Origin: Ignavibacteria bacterium
GTDB lineage: Bacteria; Bacteroidota; Ignavibacteria; Kapaibacteriales; Kapaibacteriaceae
NCBI GenBank assembly: GCA_016191145.1
Contig: JACPPD010000018.1
Coordinates: 18,098-82,097, forward strand
Length of the DNA: 64,000 bases
Direction of reading: 5' to 3'
Made by a program: the position numbers and the translations under genes. Below are positions 34,130 through 43,945 of the stretch, piece by piece (positions within the stretch are counted from its first letter, which is position 1; each line of letters opens with the position of its first letter). Under the pieces are notes generated by a model, which saw nothing but the letters and a program-made list of their open reading frames with translations, ran no database searches and was not told where the DNA came from.

Positions 34130-37100
34130 TCAGGGTTCGACGACGAGAGTCATCGCAACGGTCATTCCTCGTGCAGAACAACGCACGATGTACATCCCGG
34201 CGGTTGCGTTGCCAAGTTTCATCTGTACATTGTTCAAACCTTTTGCCAACGGAGCCTCGAATGCCTGAACAATACCGCCTGAAATCGAAACAACTTCAAT
34301 GCTGGCTATGGTTTCATGTGAAGATTTAATCGTCAGCTCAACGTTACCAAGAGTCGGATTGGGCGCCATTGATGAAATCGACAGCCAACCCAAATCGGAG
34401 GATGTATTTTGAGACGGCTGCATAGACGCTTTCGAGAACCCTCCGGTCCCAGCCTGTAGCCTCAAATCAAGGAGTACGCGCTCGGTGAACACCTTGTAGA
34501 GAGAGTCGAAATGACCAGTGGTATCCTGTATCGCATTGAGCAAAAGAAGATTCCAGTTTACCGGAATAGAGTCTGCCTGACTGGGATACGACGACAATAC
34601 CTGAGAGTACACGATTCTTGCAGAATCGAGTTCCTCCAGCAAGCGGTGCGTCTTCCCCTTTATCGACAGCGCCTGGCTTCTAAGTGCACCTGACAGTGAT
34701 GAATTCGCAGCAAGGGAAGCCAGGTCAGACTGTAATTGCGTAAATAGTTGCACAGAATCGGTGAACGCCACAGCCTGGAAATACTCCCACACAAGATTAC
34801 GACGACAGTTGAGTGATATGGTCGTATCAAATACGGCAGTTTGCAGGGTTGCAATCCGAGCATACACACTGCTGTTCACTTCCGTAAGTCCGGGATAATT
34901 AATACCCGGGGCGGTGCAGGGAATTGGCTGACAAGGACTCTCGGCTTCAATCAGAGCGCACGCAGCCTCGACGTCACCCTGCACATTCAGCGGAGTTCCG
35001 CTCCAGCCAATCTGGTACACAACCGGCGAAAACCCCGCGCCATTTGCCCAACGGTTGTTGCTTGCATCGAAGTTTGCAACGCTGCCATCAGAATACACAT
35101 GGTAGGCCGAGTAGTCTGTGAAATCGTTGTACCCGCAATCAACAAACAGTTGTGCGCCCCGCCCTACGTTAATATCCGATACGAAGACCTGGCCATTCCA
35201 AAGACTATACTGATCGTCAGGCGACATGAAATTATTCCTGCCAAATTCATACTCATCTTCCTTGCCGGCAATCACACGGTCGCGCAGATACGAGGTGGTA
35301 GCATAATTTTGCAATCCAATGGCATATACTCCAAAGTAGTTGTCAACCAACCAATGCGTTCCACCAGTATAGATGCCGACGCCAACTGTACAATCATCGT
35401 AACTGTTGCTGTAATAATCTACTTCTGAAGTGGCATAGATCACTGAGGAGAATTCATTCCCAGCAAAATCTGAAGTGCACACGCGTCCTGAATTTCCGTC
35501 AACAAGGAGTCCAATAGAGCAATCGATAAACGTGGACGCCTGGTATAAGAAATTACGGTTATTAACAAGCACAGCGCCAGACAGAAATGAATCGAACGTC
35601 GAGTTCGTGATGTTCACCATTGAAGCACTCATTACACTCAATCCATTATTGCGATAATGATAATCGGTGACTAAATTTAAATTCTGCATGTCTCGGAATA
35701 GACAATCGTCGACGTCAAAGTTGTTGATGAACGAAAAGTACCTAGGTGGGAAGGCTGGATCGATTTCAAACGGATTGATTGTAAAGGGTTGTTTGACATA
35801 TACGAGGGCGAATTTGCGGTCATACAAAACAGTTCTTTCAAATGTGGAATGCTCTAAATCCTTTGATTGACGATATGAACCCATTCGAATCATGTCGAAA
35901 TAGGCATCCTTGCAGTGACCATACGTGATTCGAAAGTAGGAGTAATTCCAATTCCAAAATGGAGACCCTGGTAATAGGGGTTCGCCACGACCCTGCACAA
36001 ACGATCCTCTGGCAGTGGTTGAACCATTTGCCCGGCGGCCCGTAAACACTACTGGATCATTGCTGGTACCTGCAATAGTAAATTTTCCATTACAAAAATG
36101 AGCCTCCTCAAATAGTTCCACATTCGCAGCTGGAAACATCGTCCATGAGCCGTTTGAGTTGATGGTGACAGTCTTCTTGAATACCACCTTGGCAGCGCTG
36201 TTGATTTTATACACATTTAACTTTCCGCCCGTTCTCACAACAATGGGAACGTCGATGATAATGTCTGTTCCGTCCGGGTCTCCTTCAGGAATAGAAATAT
36301 TCAGCGTGCCATCGACATAAATCGTGCGGCTTGATGCTGTTGAAAGTGATGTGCTCTCAAATATTCCCGGATCATTGCCGTGCCCTGGCAATAGCTGAAC
36401 GCATGCGCCCGCTGCAATCGTCACATCACGCTGAACATCAAAGTCGCCTTGCAGATTCACTGTGCGATAACTCTTGTCCGACCAGGTATTGGTTCCCGTG
36501 TATCCGGTAATGGTACCGCCAAGTTTTTGGTCGAAATAGCGGAGGACTAAGAAGCCGCCGTCGAAGAGCCAATTACGGGCATGTTCAATTTGTTGAGGAT
36601 CTTGCGGAACTACGGTATATGCTCCACTAACGATATTTTGATCGAATCTGCCTTCTCCAAATGCCATTGAGTAGATAAACTTCTCATCTTCGGGAAGCCT
36701 GACGGGCGGAGTTGCCGCTGGATCAAGCTCACCGCTGGCGGTGCATCGCTCAGGACCAAAATCAATTGTTGAATGCCAGACGCCGTAGAAGTACGAAGCA
36801 ACTGTGTAACCGATTTTCATGAATGGGATATACGAGCTTACTCCCATTTGTGCAAGCTTATAAAAGTAAGGGTCCCAATCGTTGTATGAGAGCCTTGGGG
36901 TAAAGTCGAAAAACCCTTTTTCTGCAACCACCGGATTCGCATCGGTAATACCGGTCAGGTTTATCATCCGCACTCCCTGAGTGTATGCACTGAGCAAAAC
37001 ATCATTATCATTTTCCTCATATCTGGAATCGTACGGCTGGATTACATGCGGACGGTGTGTGGTATTCGGTCCCACCCTGTTGGTTGTGCTCTGATCGGCG

Positions 37101-38812
37101 CCGGGGTTCTGCTGCGCCACGGATCCAATTGTTATGGATGTAGTCGGTAACACTCTGATGGAGCTATAATATAAATCATCCGGGTCCTCTGATTCAGGTG
37201 CATCGTAGAGCACCAACGGACCATCATCGTTACCACTACCTCGTGGGGCAACTTGAAGAGCCCCCGAATTATACTGCGTGTTCCATACTCGTAAAAACGA
37301 CCCGATTCTCAGGTCGTTCTCAAAATCTGATGTGGAACCGTTATCATCGGAATTAAGAAATGCCGGTGCCGCACCATCTTTATACACTCCGGCGGAAAGT
37401 GTAAGGGACGGTGTCCCCAATGGGTTGGAGAATGGAATTGCAAGTTCGTCAGTGGTAAGGATAAATGGCTGCTCCTGGTCGGTATGTGAAAAGAGTATTG
37501 CGGAATGACTCTTCCGCCACCACCAGTTATTTTCCAAATTGGGATCTGTTGTCTGGGTAAACCGTCGATGAGGATATTCACGGTCAGAATCGTATGGCCA
37601 CCAGTGTTTATTAGAGATTGTGCAAGCATCCGGATTGGCGTAATTAACATCCATGATTACAATTCCGGCAGCGACTCCGATTCCCCCCACAGTTTTTGAG
37701 TTTCCCGGCGAAGCAATGATGAGTCGAACAGCATCGGTTCCAATCTTCTTAATATCGATTTCGTGGGTGTTGGCCCGAAAGTCTTCGGAGCTGACTTCAA
37801 ACGTCGGCAACAGCAACGGAACTACATGGACTGCCGAGTTGACTGTGATTTCCGTTGACAAACGAACAACTTCGGTTGGTGCAGCGGTTGATGTCAGGAA
37901 TTCAATATCTGCTAATTGAGTCATATCGAACGCATCAATAAAGGGTTGCTGGCCAATAGAAGTTGTAGCAGATAGCTTTAAAGAGGAAATCGTCATGACC
38001 CCTGCCTCCTGATCGATATTCAAGGCATGCGGGACCTGCTGCTCTGAAAGATCATTATATCCGGACAGCTTGAAGTAATCGTAATCGCTTGCAATGTATC
38101 CGACGTACACATTCGGATCGCTGCTGCCGTTGTAGTTTGCACCCCTCGCGGATGCATCCGGTATTTCAATAACGTTAACATTGGCTGGACCGGTCTCCCT
38201 CAATGCAACAGCACGCGAAAGGTTGATGATGAGGAACCTGGCTTTTTTATTGCCAAGAAAATCATCTTTGTCCGGCTCAAGAGGCAGACCTCCATTGACT
38301 AGCACATCTTGAAAATTAACGACTTGCTTGTATGGTCCACCAACCCAGGCAATCAGGAAAACGTCACCCTTAAACGTCTCATTCTCAGGTTCCTGCTGAT
38401 CGGAAAACACCTGCAGGATGCCAAAGTTTGCCCAATAGGGGACGTTATTGGGGTTTCCCTGAAGTGGCGGTCTCACGTAAATTCTGAGATAGTCGCCATT
38501 GGGTTCTCTCGGGTTTGTGACGTCCACAACCCGAATGCAAATTGCTCCATTGTATCCATCACTATTAACAGACTCGTATGCGGTCAGCATCAGCTGCTTC
38601 CATCGTGTTTCACTTCCATCGGTGTATTTCACAGCGGCAAGTTCAAACTGATCCGCACTTTTTATATTAAACTCCACCACCTTGAGCAATTCCATATTTC
38701 TGCTCATCACACCACCGGCCTTTAACGTTCCGGACAGGGTGGGATGCGATTGTGGGTGCAGGCTCACAACCCACGCCAGTAAAGCTGTCGCACAGATGAA
38801 GATTGGTCGCAT
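34130..38812 (-). CDS. Giant T9SS-secreted protein with beta-helix region
   Basis: The 1560-residue protein has a signal peptide (MRPIFICATALLAWVVSLHP). The N-terminal 500 residues are beta-rich and unassigned. Residues about 820-1250 look like a right-handed parallel beta-helix of short repeated strands with Asn/Gly turns (FTIAGTSNDPVVFTGRR, NITNSTFDSFLSGAVLVNNR, STFIDCSIGLLVDGNSGRV, NNFMSPDDQYSLWNGQVFV). A helical TPR-like stretch comes next (SLAANSSLSGALRSQALSIK), then a T9SS type A sorting domain (SSMAPNPTLGNVELTIKSS, ending MTVAMTLVVEP). It lies 18 bp after the preceding T9SS gene and has a terminator, so it closes an operon. A surface or extracellular role is inferred; no enzyme motif was found. 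Confidence 0.78.
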   Translation of the reverse strand: MRPIFICATALLAWVVSLHPQSHPTLSGTLKAGGVMSRNMELLKVVEFNIKSADQFELAAVKYTDGSETRWKQLMLTAYESVNSDGYNGAICIRVVDVTNPREPNGDYLRIYVRPPLQGNPNNVPYWANFGILQVFSDQQEPENETFKGDVFLIAWVGGPYKQVVNFQDVLVNGGLPLEPDKDDFLGNKKARFLIINLSRAVALRETGPANVNVIEIPDASARGANYNGSSDPNVYVGYIASDYDYFKLSGYNDLSEQQVPHALNIDQEAGVMTISSLKLSATTSIGQQPFIDAFDMTQLADIEFLTSTAAPTEVVRLSTEITVNSAVHVVPLLLPTFEVSSEDFRANTHEIDIKKIGTDAVRLIIASPGNSKTVGGIGVAAGIVIMDVNYANPDACTISNKHWWPYDSDREYPHRRFTQTTDPNLENNWWWRKSHSAILFSHTDQEQPFILTTDELAIPFSNPLGTPSLTLSAGVYKDGAAPAFLNSDDNGSTSDFENDLRIGSFLRVWNTQYNSGALQVAPRGSGNDDGPLVLYDAPESEDPDDLYYSSIRVLPTTSITIGSVAQQNPGADQSTTNRVGPNTTHRPHVIQPYDSRYEENDNDVLLSAYTQGVRMINLTGITDANPVVAEKGFFDFTPRLSYNDWDPYFYKLAQMGVSSYIPFMKIGYTVASYFYGVWHSTIDFGPERCTASGELDPAATPPVRLPEDEKFIYSMAFGEGRFDQNIVSGAYTVVPQDPQQIEHARNWLFDGGFLVLRYFDQKLGGTITGYTGTNTWSDKSYRTVNLQGDFDVQRDVTIAAGACVQLLPGHGNDPGIFESTSLSTASSRTIYVDGTLNISIPEGDPDGTDIIIDVPIVVRTGGKLNVYKINSAAKVVFKKTVTINSNGSWTMFPAANVELFEEAHFCNGKFTIAGTSNDPVVFTGRRANGSTTARGSFVQGRGEPLLPGSPFWNWNYSYFRITYGHCKDAYFDMIRMGSYRQSKDLEHSTFERTVLYDRKFALVYVKQPFTINPFEIDPAFPPRYFSFINNFDVDDCLFRDMQNLNLVTDYHYRNNGLSVMSASMVNITNSTFDSFLSGAVLVNNRNFLYQASTFIDCSIGLLVDGNSGRVCTSDFAGNEFSSVIYATSEVDYYSNSYDDCTVGVGIYTGGTHWLVDNYFGVYAIGLQNYATTSYLRDRVIAGKEDEYEFGRNNFMSPDDQYSLWNGQVFVSDINVGRGAQLFVDCGYNDFTDYSAYHVYSDGSVANFDASNNRWANGAGFSPVVYQIGWSGTPLNVQGDVEAACALIEAESPCQPIPCTAPGINYPGLTEVNSSVYARIATLQTAVFDTTISLNCRRNLVWEYFQAVAFTDSVQLFTQLQSDLASLAANSSLSGALRSQALSIKGKTHRLLEELDSARIVYSQVLSSYPSQADSIPVNWNLLLLNAIQDTTGHFDSLYKVFTERVLLDLRLQAGTGGFSKASMQPSQNTSSDLGWLSISSMAPNPTLGNVELTIKSSHETIASIEVVSISGGIVQAFEAPLAKGLNNVQMKLGNATAGMYIVRCSARGMTVAMTLVVEP

Positions 38813-38830
38813 AGCGCCTCCGCATGTCTC

Positions 38831-40333
38831 TTAATGGATGATGGTTAACGGTACACTGCTGACTCCCGATTCAGTTTCGAGAACGACGTAATACGATCCG
38901 CTCGACACGATGCTGACATCGACAATGACCTCGGCCTCTGCACGGTTCTGATACCGTACCGCAGTCTGCTCCCTGCCCAGCACATCAACGATGCGAATGC
39001 TCCTGATCCTCTGGGCAGCATCGATGCGCACGCTGAGATACTCATCGGCAGGATTCGGCGACATCCTGACTCCGGCATTGCCCTGAACCTCGGTAACCCC
39101 GGTACTGCGTGTTAGGGTATAGCGAATAAGACCTGACTCCGTGATACTATCAGGACCCGGGGAGCGCGGCTGATACCACCTGTAGTATGGAATGAAGGCT
39201 TGTGAGTTCCCTGGACTTACACGAGGACCATCATAATATTCTTCTCCCGTGTCTGGGGTATATATGGGAGGTTCAATCTTCAATAACATCCATGTGTTTC
39301 CGCGGTCTGTTGTTAAAAAAAATGCAGTTCGATGGTACCACGATCCTCCGATAAGCGTATCCGCCCGCGCCCCGAGACAAAGAAAATCCCGATCGCTGGG
39401 ATGAAAACCAAGCACTGGAAAGCGCCCGGTTTGCACGCGAATGGTTGCTGAATCTGACTCCGGCCACACCTGCGACGCAATCCTCTCCTGCCAGTCTAAC
39501 GCGATCAGCTCATTGGTCAAGGCATTCACAAGCAAGAGGTCCCTGCCGACGCGGGCCTCTGATGTGTCACCAAGGCCCCAATCCGTTCTCCAGAGTCCGA
39601 TTAACTTGAGGTAGGCATTTGCCACCTGGGTCCACGATGCTCCCATGTCGTCGGAATAATAATATTCCTCAGGAAGACCCACTTGCCAAAGATCATCTCC
39701 GTTAATGGTCACCCAGAGGCGTTCCGGCCGACCCCAGTCGAAATCAAACTGAATTCTGCGGCTGCCTCCCTGGGTATGCGCCGGAACGTTCAGCATGCTC
39801 CACGGCTCATCGTCGCTTGGTCTGTAAAACAAAAAGTCAAACTCAAAACCCGGAAATGTGCCAGAGTTCCTGGTTCTCAAAAAGGTCAATTCGGAATTGA
39901 GGGGATGCACATAGAACCCCCACACGGATAAATCTGGTGGAACTCCACTGCTGTTAGGATAATTAACTGTAACATTCGCACCGCCACGCCACAGGTATAT
40001 CGCCGTAGGATATGGTTCAAAAGCACCGGCATACATCCCGAAGCCCGGAAATGGCATACCGGGGGCGTAACCACCAAAGTACAGGTGAAGCGAGGAGTCC
40101 CAGGAATCGCCCTTATCTGTAGAACGAAACACCAACATCGAATCGGAGTCTGCATCATCTGAGAAAAAAACCACGGTATCACCATTGGTTTGAAGGGCAT
40201 TTATCCACCTCAGATTTGGCGGAAACCACCGGAAGAGGGTATCAACGCGGACCGTAACCTGGGCAGTGAGGTCCGTGAGCTGGCAGAACAGGCCGCAGAT
40301 AAGCATGCAGGCTATCGCAGAAGATCGGCTCAT
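38831..40333 (-). CDS. T9SS-secreted protein with sialidase-like repeats
   Basis: The 500-residue protein starts MSRSSAIACMLICGLFCQLT, a signal peptide ending TAQ. A longer frame opens at 40471, but its extra 46 residues come from a dispersed repeat. The body has Asp-box-type motifs (RSTDKGDSWDSS, YSDDMGASWTQV, TTDRGNTWMLL), indicating a beta-propeller. The C-terminus is a T9SS type A domain (MSPNPADEYLSVRIDA, IRIVDVLGREQ, GSYYVVLETESG). It is a paralogue of the upstream gene at 40593. Ligand unknown. Confidence 0.78.
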   Translation of the reverse strand: MSRSSAIACMLICGLFCQLTDLTAQVTVRVDTLFRWFPPNLRWINALQTNGDTVVFFSDDADSDSMLVFRSTDKGDSWDSSLHLYFGGYAPGMPFPGFGMYAGAFEPYPTAIYLWRGGANVTVNYPNSSGVPPDLSVWGFYVHPLNSELTFLRTRNSGTFPGFEFDFLFYRPSDDEPWSMLNVPAHTQGGSRRIQFDFDWGRPERLWVTINGDDLWQVGLPEEYYYSDDMGASWTQVANAYLKLIGLWRTDWGLGDTSEARVGRDLLLVNALTNELIALDWQERIASQVWPESDSATIRVQTGRFPVLGFHPSDRDFLCLGARADTLIGGSWYHRTAFFLTTDRGNTWMLLKIEPPIYTPDTGEEYYDGPRVSPGNSQAFIPYYRWYQPRSPGPDSITESGLIRYTLTRSTGVTEVQGNAGVRMSPNPADEYLSVRIDAAQRIRSIRIVDVLGREQTAVRYQNRAEAEVIVDVSIVSSGSYYVVLETESGVSSVPLTIIH

Positions 40334-40398
40334 GGTGCGTATCCTTACAGACGTGGAGTAGAACAAGATTTGCAGTGGTTGGTTACAGAGAGAAAAGC

Positions 40399-40422
40399 TG
40401 CCGGGAGACATATGCTGCCGGG
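40399..40422 (-). repeat. Single copy of the 29-bp repeat family
   Basis: On the minus strand this reads CCCGGCAGCATATG then TCTCCCGGCA, 23 of 24 bases identical to the tandem repeat unit at 63574-63684. It lies about 66 bp upstream of the T9SS gene starting at 40333. Confidence 0.75.
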
Positions 40423-40471
40423 GAAGTTGCTTTGCGCCGCCAGGACTTCGTGCATTGCAACTCACCCCCAA

Positions 40472-40495
40472 CCCCCTCTCCTCACGGAGAGGGGG
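40472..40495. repeat. Palindromic repeat, family 2
   Basis: A perfect 10-bp stem CCCCCTCTCC / GGAGAGGGGG with loop TCAC, preceded by CATTGCAACTC. The same arrangement occurs at 47851-47874. It lies in the 259-bp gap between two T9SS genes. Confidence 0.8.
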
Positions 40496-40592
40496 CTTCG
40501 TGCATTGCCATACACCATTTGTGTCAACAAAGTCTTCAGCGAATCCATTCTGCCGTGGGTCCCCCTAATCGTCTGTTAAATATGTTTAGGGT

Positions 40593-42101
40593 TCAATGCG
40601 ACACAATGAACGGACGGTAATACACTCCTGAGTGTTCTGTCACGTGCACCACATACATGCCATTACTCCAGGCATGCGTATCAATCTGAGTTTGCTGAGC
40701 GGCATTGTCGGAAACCTGTTGCTCATACATCAACACACCAATGCTGCTGTAGATTTCAATCTTTTTCTCTTTATTATTAGCGAGAAAATTGATAAATATA
40801 TTGTCATTAACAGGATTTGGATATATTATTAACTGGCTTCCTGCATCGACGTCGCTCTCCTTTACCTCAGTAATCCTAGGCAGAGAAACACGAATCACGT
40901 CGTCAGTTTCTGTTGATCTGTGATTCACCGAATAGACTATCGTGTTTGTTTTTGGGTCAACACGCACCCACTGAAATGGATCTGTATATTTTCTGGCAGA
41001 GGGGGGTTCGATCCAATTCCAAGTCGTGCCAGAATCAATTGACACAGCGAGTCCTGTTTGCTTTATCCACGAACTATCTGCCAGCGTGTCGACCTCGACG
41101 ACAATCGAAATTATTTGTGGAGCTTCCGGGTGGAGACCGATTCCATACATCACACCACCACCCTGGCTCCAGTTAAAGGCGAAGCCAACTTCGAGTTTCG
41201 TTGTGTCATACCATGGTATCAGATCACGGATAATAATGTCTCTCCATGCGCACGGTTTAATCTCGCCGGTGATGGCATGTTTGAATTCAATCGAAGTTAA
41301 TTTTTGTTTCCCACCAAGTCGTACACGACTTATCCCAAACCCTGGTTTGAATAATCCCATTCCGACAGGGATATTGTATGGTATCGGGATATAGGTGTTG
41401 CCCAAATCACTGGTGTAATAGGACTCGGGGGGAACATCGATATTAAAGTAATCTCTGCCGTCTGCTATGACGTACATCGTGTTGGTGTCGGCATAGTCGA
41501 GTTCCCACTGTAAATACGAACTGTTGCCCGGTGGATCCGGTAATCTGATTTCCTGGAATCGGGTATCATGGTCAATGTTGGTAAACGTCGGCGTGAACTT
41601 CACAAACATATTCCATACATAAAACAGCAGCAGCATCCTGTTGTTTGAGAGCGGGTAGAATCTGGAATCGCTCGTAACACCCAGTGGCAGACCCTGGGAA
41701 CTTCCCGGACCAACATCGGTGATGACCTCGGCACGCCCGTTCCGGGTGCGCATCACAACGCGTTGAGAGTCGTTTAATTCTGAATCCTGTATCCAGAGAA
41801 TATCGGAGGTTGATTCCGGGCCTGAAGATCTAAAGTTGTTGCCAAGAAAGGTAAGTTCGCTGACACTGCCGGTTGAGCCTACAATGGTGTATATAATACC
41901 AGAATCATTGCCTGGCCGACCATCTCCAACGAGAATAGTTGTGGTGTCATTGTACGATTTCATTAACAATAACATGCTCACAAGTTTGTCGGTTGGTGTC
42001 CGCCAGATCGTGTCCTTTACAAACACCACCTGCGACGAAGTGCCAGTATAAATCGCAAGCTGAAGAACACAAAACAGGATACTATTTCTGACGATGGGCA
42101 T
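40593..42101 (-). CDS. T9SS-secreted protein, paralogue of the downstream gene
   Basis: The 502-residue protein starts MPIVRNSILFCVLQLAIYTG, a signal peptide, with AGGAG 7-8 bp upstream; the longer frame to 42221 is not supported. The layout parallels the 38831-40333 gene: a DT-containing first strand (FVKDTIW), an ESYYTSDLGNTY block, a VSIDSGTTWNWIEPP Asp-box and a type A sorting domain (IIYPNPVNDNIFINFL, KIEIYSSIGVLMYEQ, NGMYVVHVTEHSG). It is probably an exported beta-propeller protein. The pair probably arose by tandem duplication within the island. Confidence 0.75.
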   Translation of the reverse strand: MPIVRNSILFCVLQLAIYTGTSSQVVFVKDTIWRTPTDKLVSMLLLMKSYNDTTTILVGDGRPGNDSGIIYTIVGSTGSVSELTFLGNNFRSSGPESTSDILWIQDSELNDSQRVVMRTRNGRAEVITDVGPGSSQGLPLGVTSDSRFYPLSNNRMLLLFYVWNMFVKFTPTFTNIDHDTRFQEIRLPDPPGNSSYLQWELDYADTNTMYVIADGRDYFNIDVPPESYYTSDLGNTYIPIPYNIPVGMGLFKPGFGISRVRLGGKQKLTSIEFKHAITGEIKPCAWRDIIIRDLIPWYDTTKLEVGFAFNWSQGGGVMYGIGLHPEAPQIISIVVEVDTLADSSWIKQTGLAVSIDSGTTWNWIEPPSARKYTDPFQWVRVDPKTNTIVYSVNHRSTETDDVIRVSLPRITEVKESDVDAGSQLIIYPNPVNDNIFINFLANNKEKKIEIYSSIGVLMYEQQVSDNAAQQTQIDTHAWSNGMYVVHVTEHSGVYYRPFIVSH

Positions 42102-42325
42102 ATTCACTCCTGCAGATAATACCTGCTGGTCTCGATTGTAAATGGTGTTATGAACGCCATGATAACAATCCAATGCGCTGATTGGTGGCGCGACAAACGA
42201 ACTTACCTCAATTAAGCTCACCTCCTACTTCAGATTTAATCTCAGACTTCCTAAATATCTAATTCCCGAATCCGCCCGGAATAAATCACTAAACAACTAA
42301 AACAGATGAAACGTTACTACCGGTA

Positions 42326-43945
42326 GTGAAGATGAAAAATCATGATGCCGGGTATCTCTTGATACCCGGCATGGTTTCACGCAAACGAATAAACGAAACC
42401 GGCGTCGAATTCGATAATTTGTCGTACACATATCAACCCTCACCAAGGACCAACCGCTTGCTGAGCATCGACGACTCTTATACAACCACGGCAACACATC
42501 CTAACGATATTGAGGATCAGGGGGCGAAAAACTACGCATACGATCAGATAGGCAACCTCACATCCGATACGCAGGAAGGTCTTTCACTTGTTGTGTGGAC
42601 ACCGTCGAACAAGATCGATTCCATTGCAACATCAGCGTGGCGGATAGGATACAGCTACGATGCCATGGGTAACCGCATCCGTAAGCGTGTGTGGAACACG
42701 TCGAACGAGTTGCAATCCACTACGTGGTACGTCAGAGACCCACAGGGAAGCCCCTTGGCCATTTACACAAAGAACACAACTGAGGATATTAAACTACGTG
42801 AAGTACCGCTGTACGGCTCAGATCGCATCGGGATGATAAAGCCGGATATTGCACTGAATATGACTCCGTTCGATACCGTTGGTATCGAAACGGCTTTGGA
42901 AACCCATCGTTTTGCAGCGCAGCGATTTTACGAACTCAAGGACCATCTCGGCAACATCCGCGCAGTGGTAAACGACGACGTGCAGTTGCTCAGCACCGGA
43001 GAATACATCCCAACAGTTGTAAGCATGACGGATTATTATCCGTTTGGGATGGCGATCGAGGAGAGAACAGAGCAGCAGTCATCATACCGTTATGGATTCA
43101 ATGGTAAAGAAAATGACAATGAAGTGAAAGGGGCAGGCAACCAGCAGGATTACGGGTTCAGGATCTATGATCCGAGGGTAGGGAGGTTTTTGAGTGTGGA
43201 TCCGTTGACGAGAGAGTATCCGTGGTATACGCCTTATCAGTTTGCGGGGAACACGCCGATACAAGCGATTGACCGTCAAGGTAAGGATGCATTTTTAGTT
43301 ATTTGGTTTGCTAAGTCCGATGATGGCAGTATCGGACACACGGCATTGGTCGTGGAGAACTACAAGACAATTACGAAAAAGGTCGTTGAAAATGGACGTA
43401 CCGTAACAATGACTGAGAAAGTGCCTGACGGTACATACCAATATTTCGATCTTTGGCCAGAAAAGCCCGTGGATAAAACGGAACTTCAAACAGGGGTCAA
43501 ATCAGATTACAACACAAAGGTGCTGTTTAGCCTTGAGGATTTCACTTTAAACGACCCTAGTGTAAGCGGTGAACGAGGAAAAGTAAGTGAACTTGGTGAA
43601 GGAAGGGCACCAGACGCAGTTGTGCGATTTACACTCGACGCGGCATCAACGGAAAGTATTGAAGCTAAGGGTAATATGCTTGTGGAGGGCAACAATCAAT
43701 ACAATGCAAGTTTTAACAATTGTACAACATTTGCTATAAAAACGTTAAACGTCGCGGTTCCATCTTTGAACGGTGAAGAGTACTTGGATGCACCGTGGTT
43801 TATGGAAATGATAGGATTGAAAGACACGATGGCAAAAACGCCGAACCAAGCATACAGAGATGCCACGAAGATTCCAGGCTCTTCGATTGAGAAAAAACCC
43901 AAAGTAGAACCTGAGAAAAAGAATTACCTAGACATTGTCAAATGA
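42326..43945 (+). CDS. RHS core with permuted-papain-like toxin tip (5' truncated)
   Basis: The 539-residue product begins inside an RHS/YD-repeat protein. YD-type repeats (LSYTYQPSPRTNRLLSIDD, YAYDQIGNLTSD, GYSYDAMGNRIRKRVW) lead to the RHS core ([59 protein letters not shown]). After IQAIDRQGKDA comes a C-terminal tip with GHTALVVENY and, about 110 residues later, FNNCTTFAIKTLN. His then Cys in that order resembles permuted papain-like hydrolases. Starts at 42326, 42332 or 42371 are possible; homology begins after the palindromic repeat. Without an N-terminal signal or secretion domain it is probably a displaced toxin cassette. The next gene overlaps it by 4 bp. Confidence 0.72.
   Translation: MKMKNHDAGYLLIPGMVSRKRINETGVEFDNLSYTYQPSPRTNRLLSIDDSYTTTATHPNDIEDQGAKNYAYDQIGNLTSDTQEGLSLVVWTPSNKIDSIATSAWRIGYSYDAMGNRIRKRVWNTSNELQSTTWYVRDPQGSPLAIYTKNTTEDIKLREVPLYGSDRIGMIKPDIALNMTPFDTVGIETALETHRFAAQRFYELKDHLGNIRAVVNDDVQLLSTGEYIPTVVSMTDYYPFGMAIEERTEQQSSYRYGFNGKENDNEVKGAGNQQDYGFRIYDPRVGRFLSVDPLTREYPWYTPYQFAGNTPIQAIDRQGKDAFLVIWFAKSDDGSIGHTALVVENYKTITKKVVENGRTVTMTEKVPDGTYQYFDLWPEKPVDKTELQTGVKSDYNTKVLFSLEDFTLNDPSVSGERGKVSELGEGRAPDAVVRFTLDAASTESIEAKGNMLVEGNNQYNASFNNCTTFAIKTLNVAVPSLNGEEYLDAPWFMEMIGLKDTMAKTPNQAYRDATKIPGSSIEKKPKVEPEKKNYLDIVK
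42345..42372. repeat. Palindromic repeat, family 1
   Basis: A 12-bp stem ATGCCGGGTATC / GATACCCGGCAT with loop TCTT, matching the perfect copy at 29172. It sits exactly where homology to the RHS core begins. Confidence 0.8.

Noticed and set aside
34841..35428. 195-residue plus-strand frame within the 1560-residue T9SS gene
   Set aside because: Antisense of a well-supported long gene; no start signal or homology.
40334..40471. N-terminal extension of the T9SS gene at 38831
   Set aside because: The extra residues come from the 29-bp repeat copy; the signal peptide begins at 40333.
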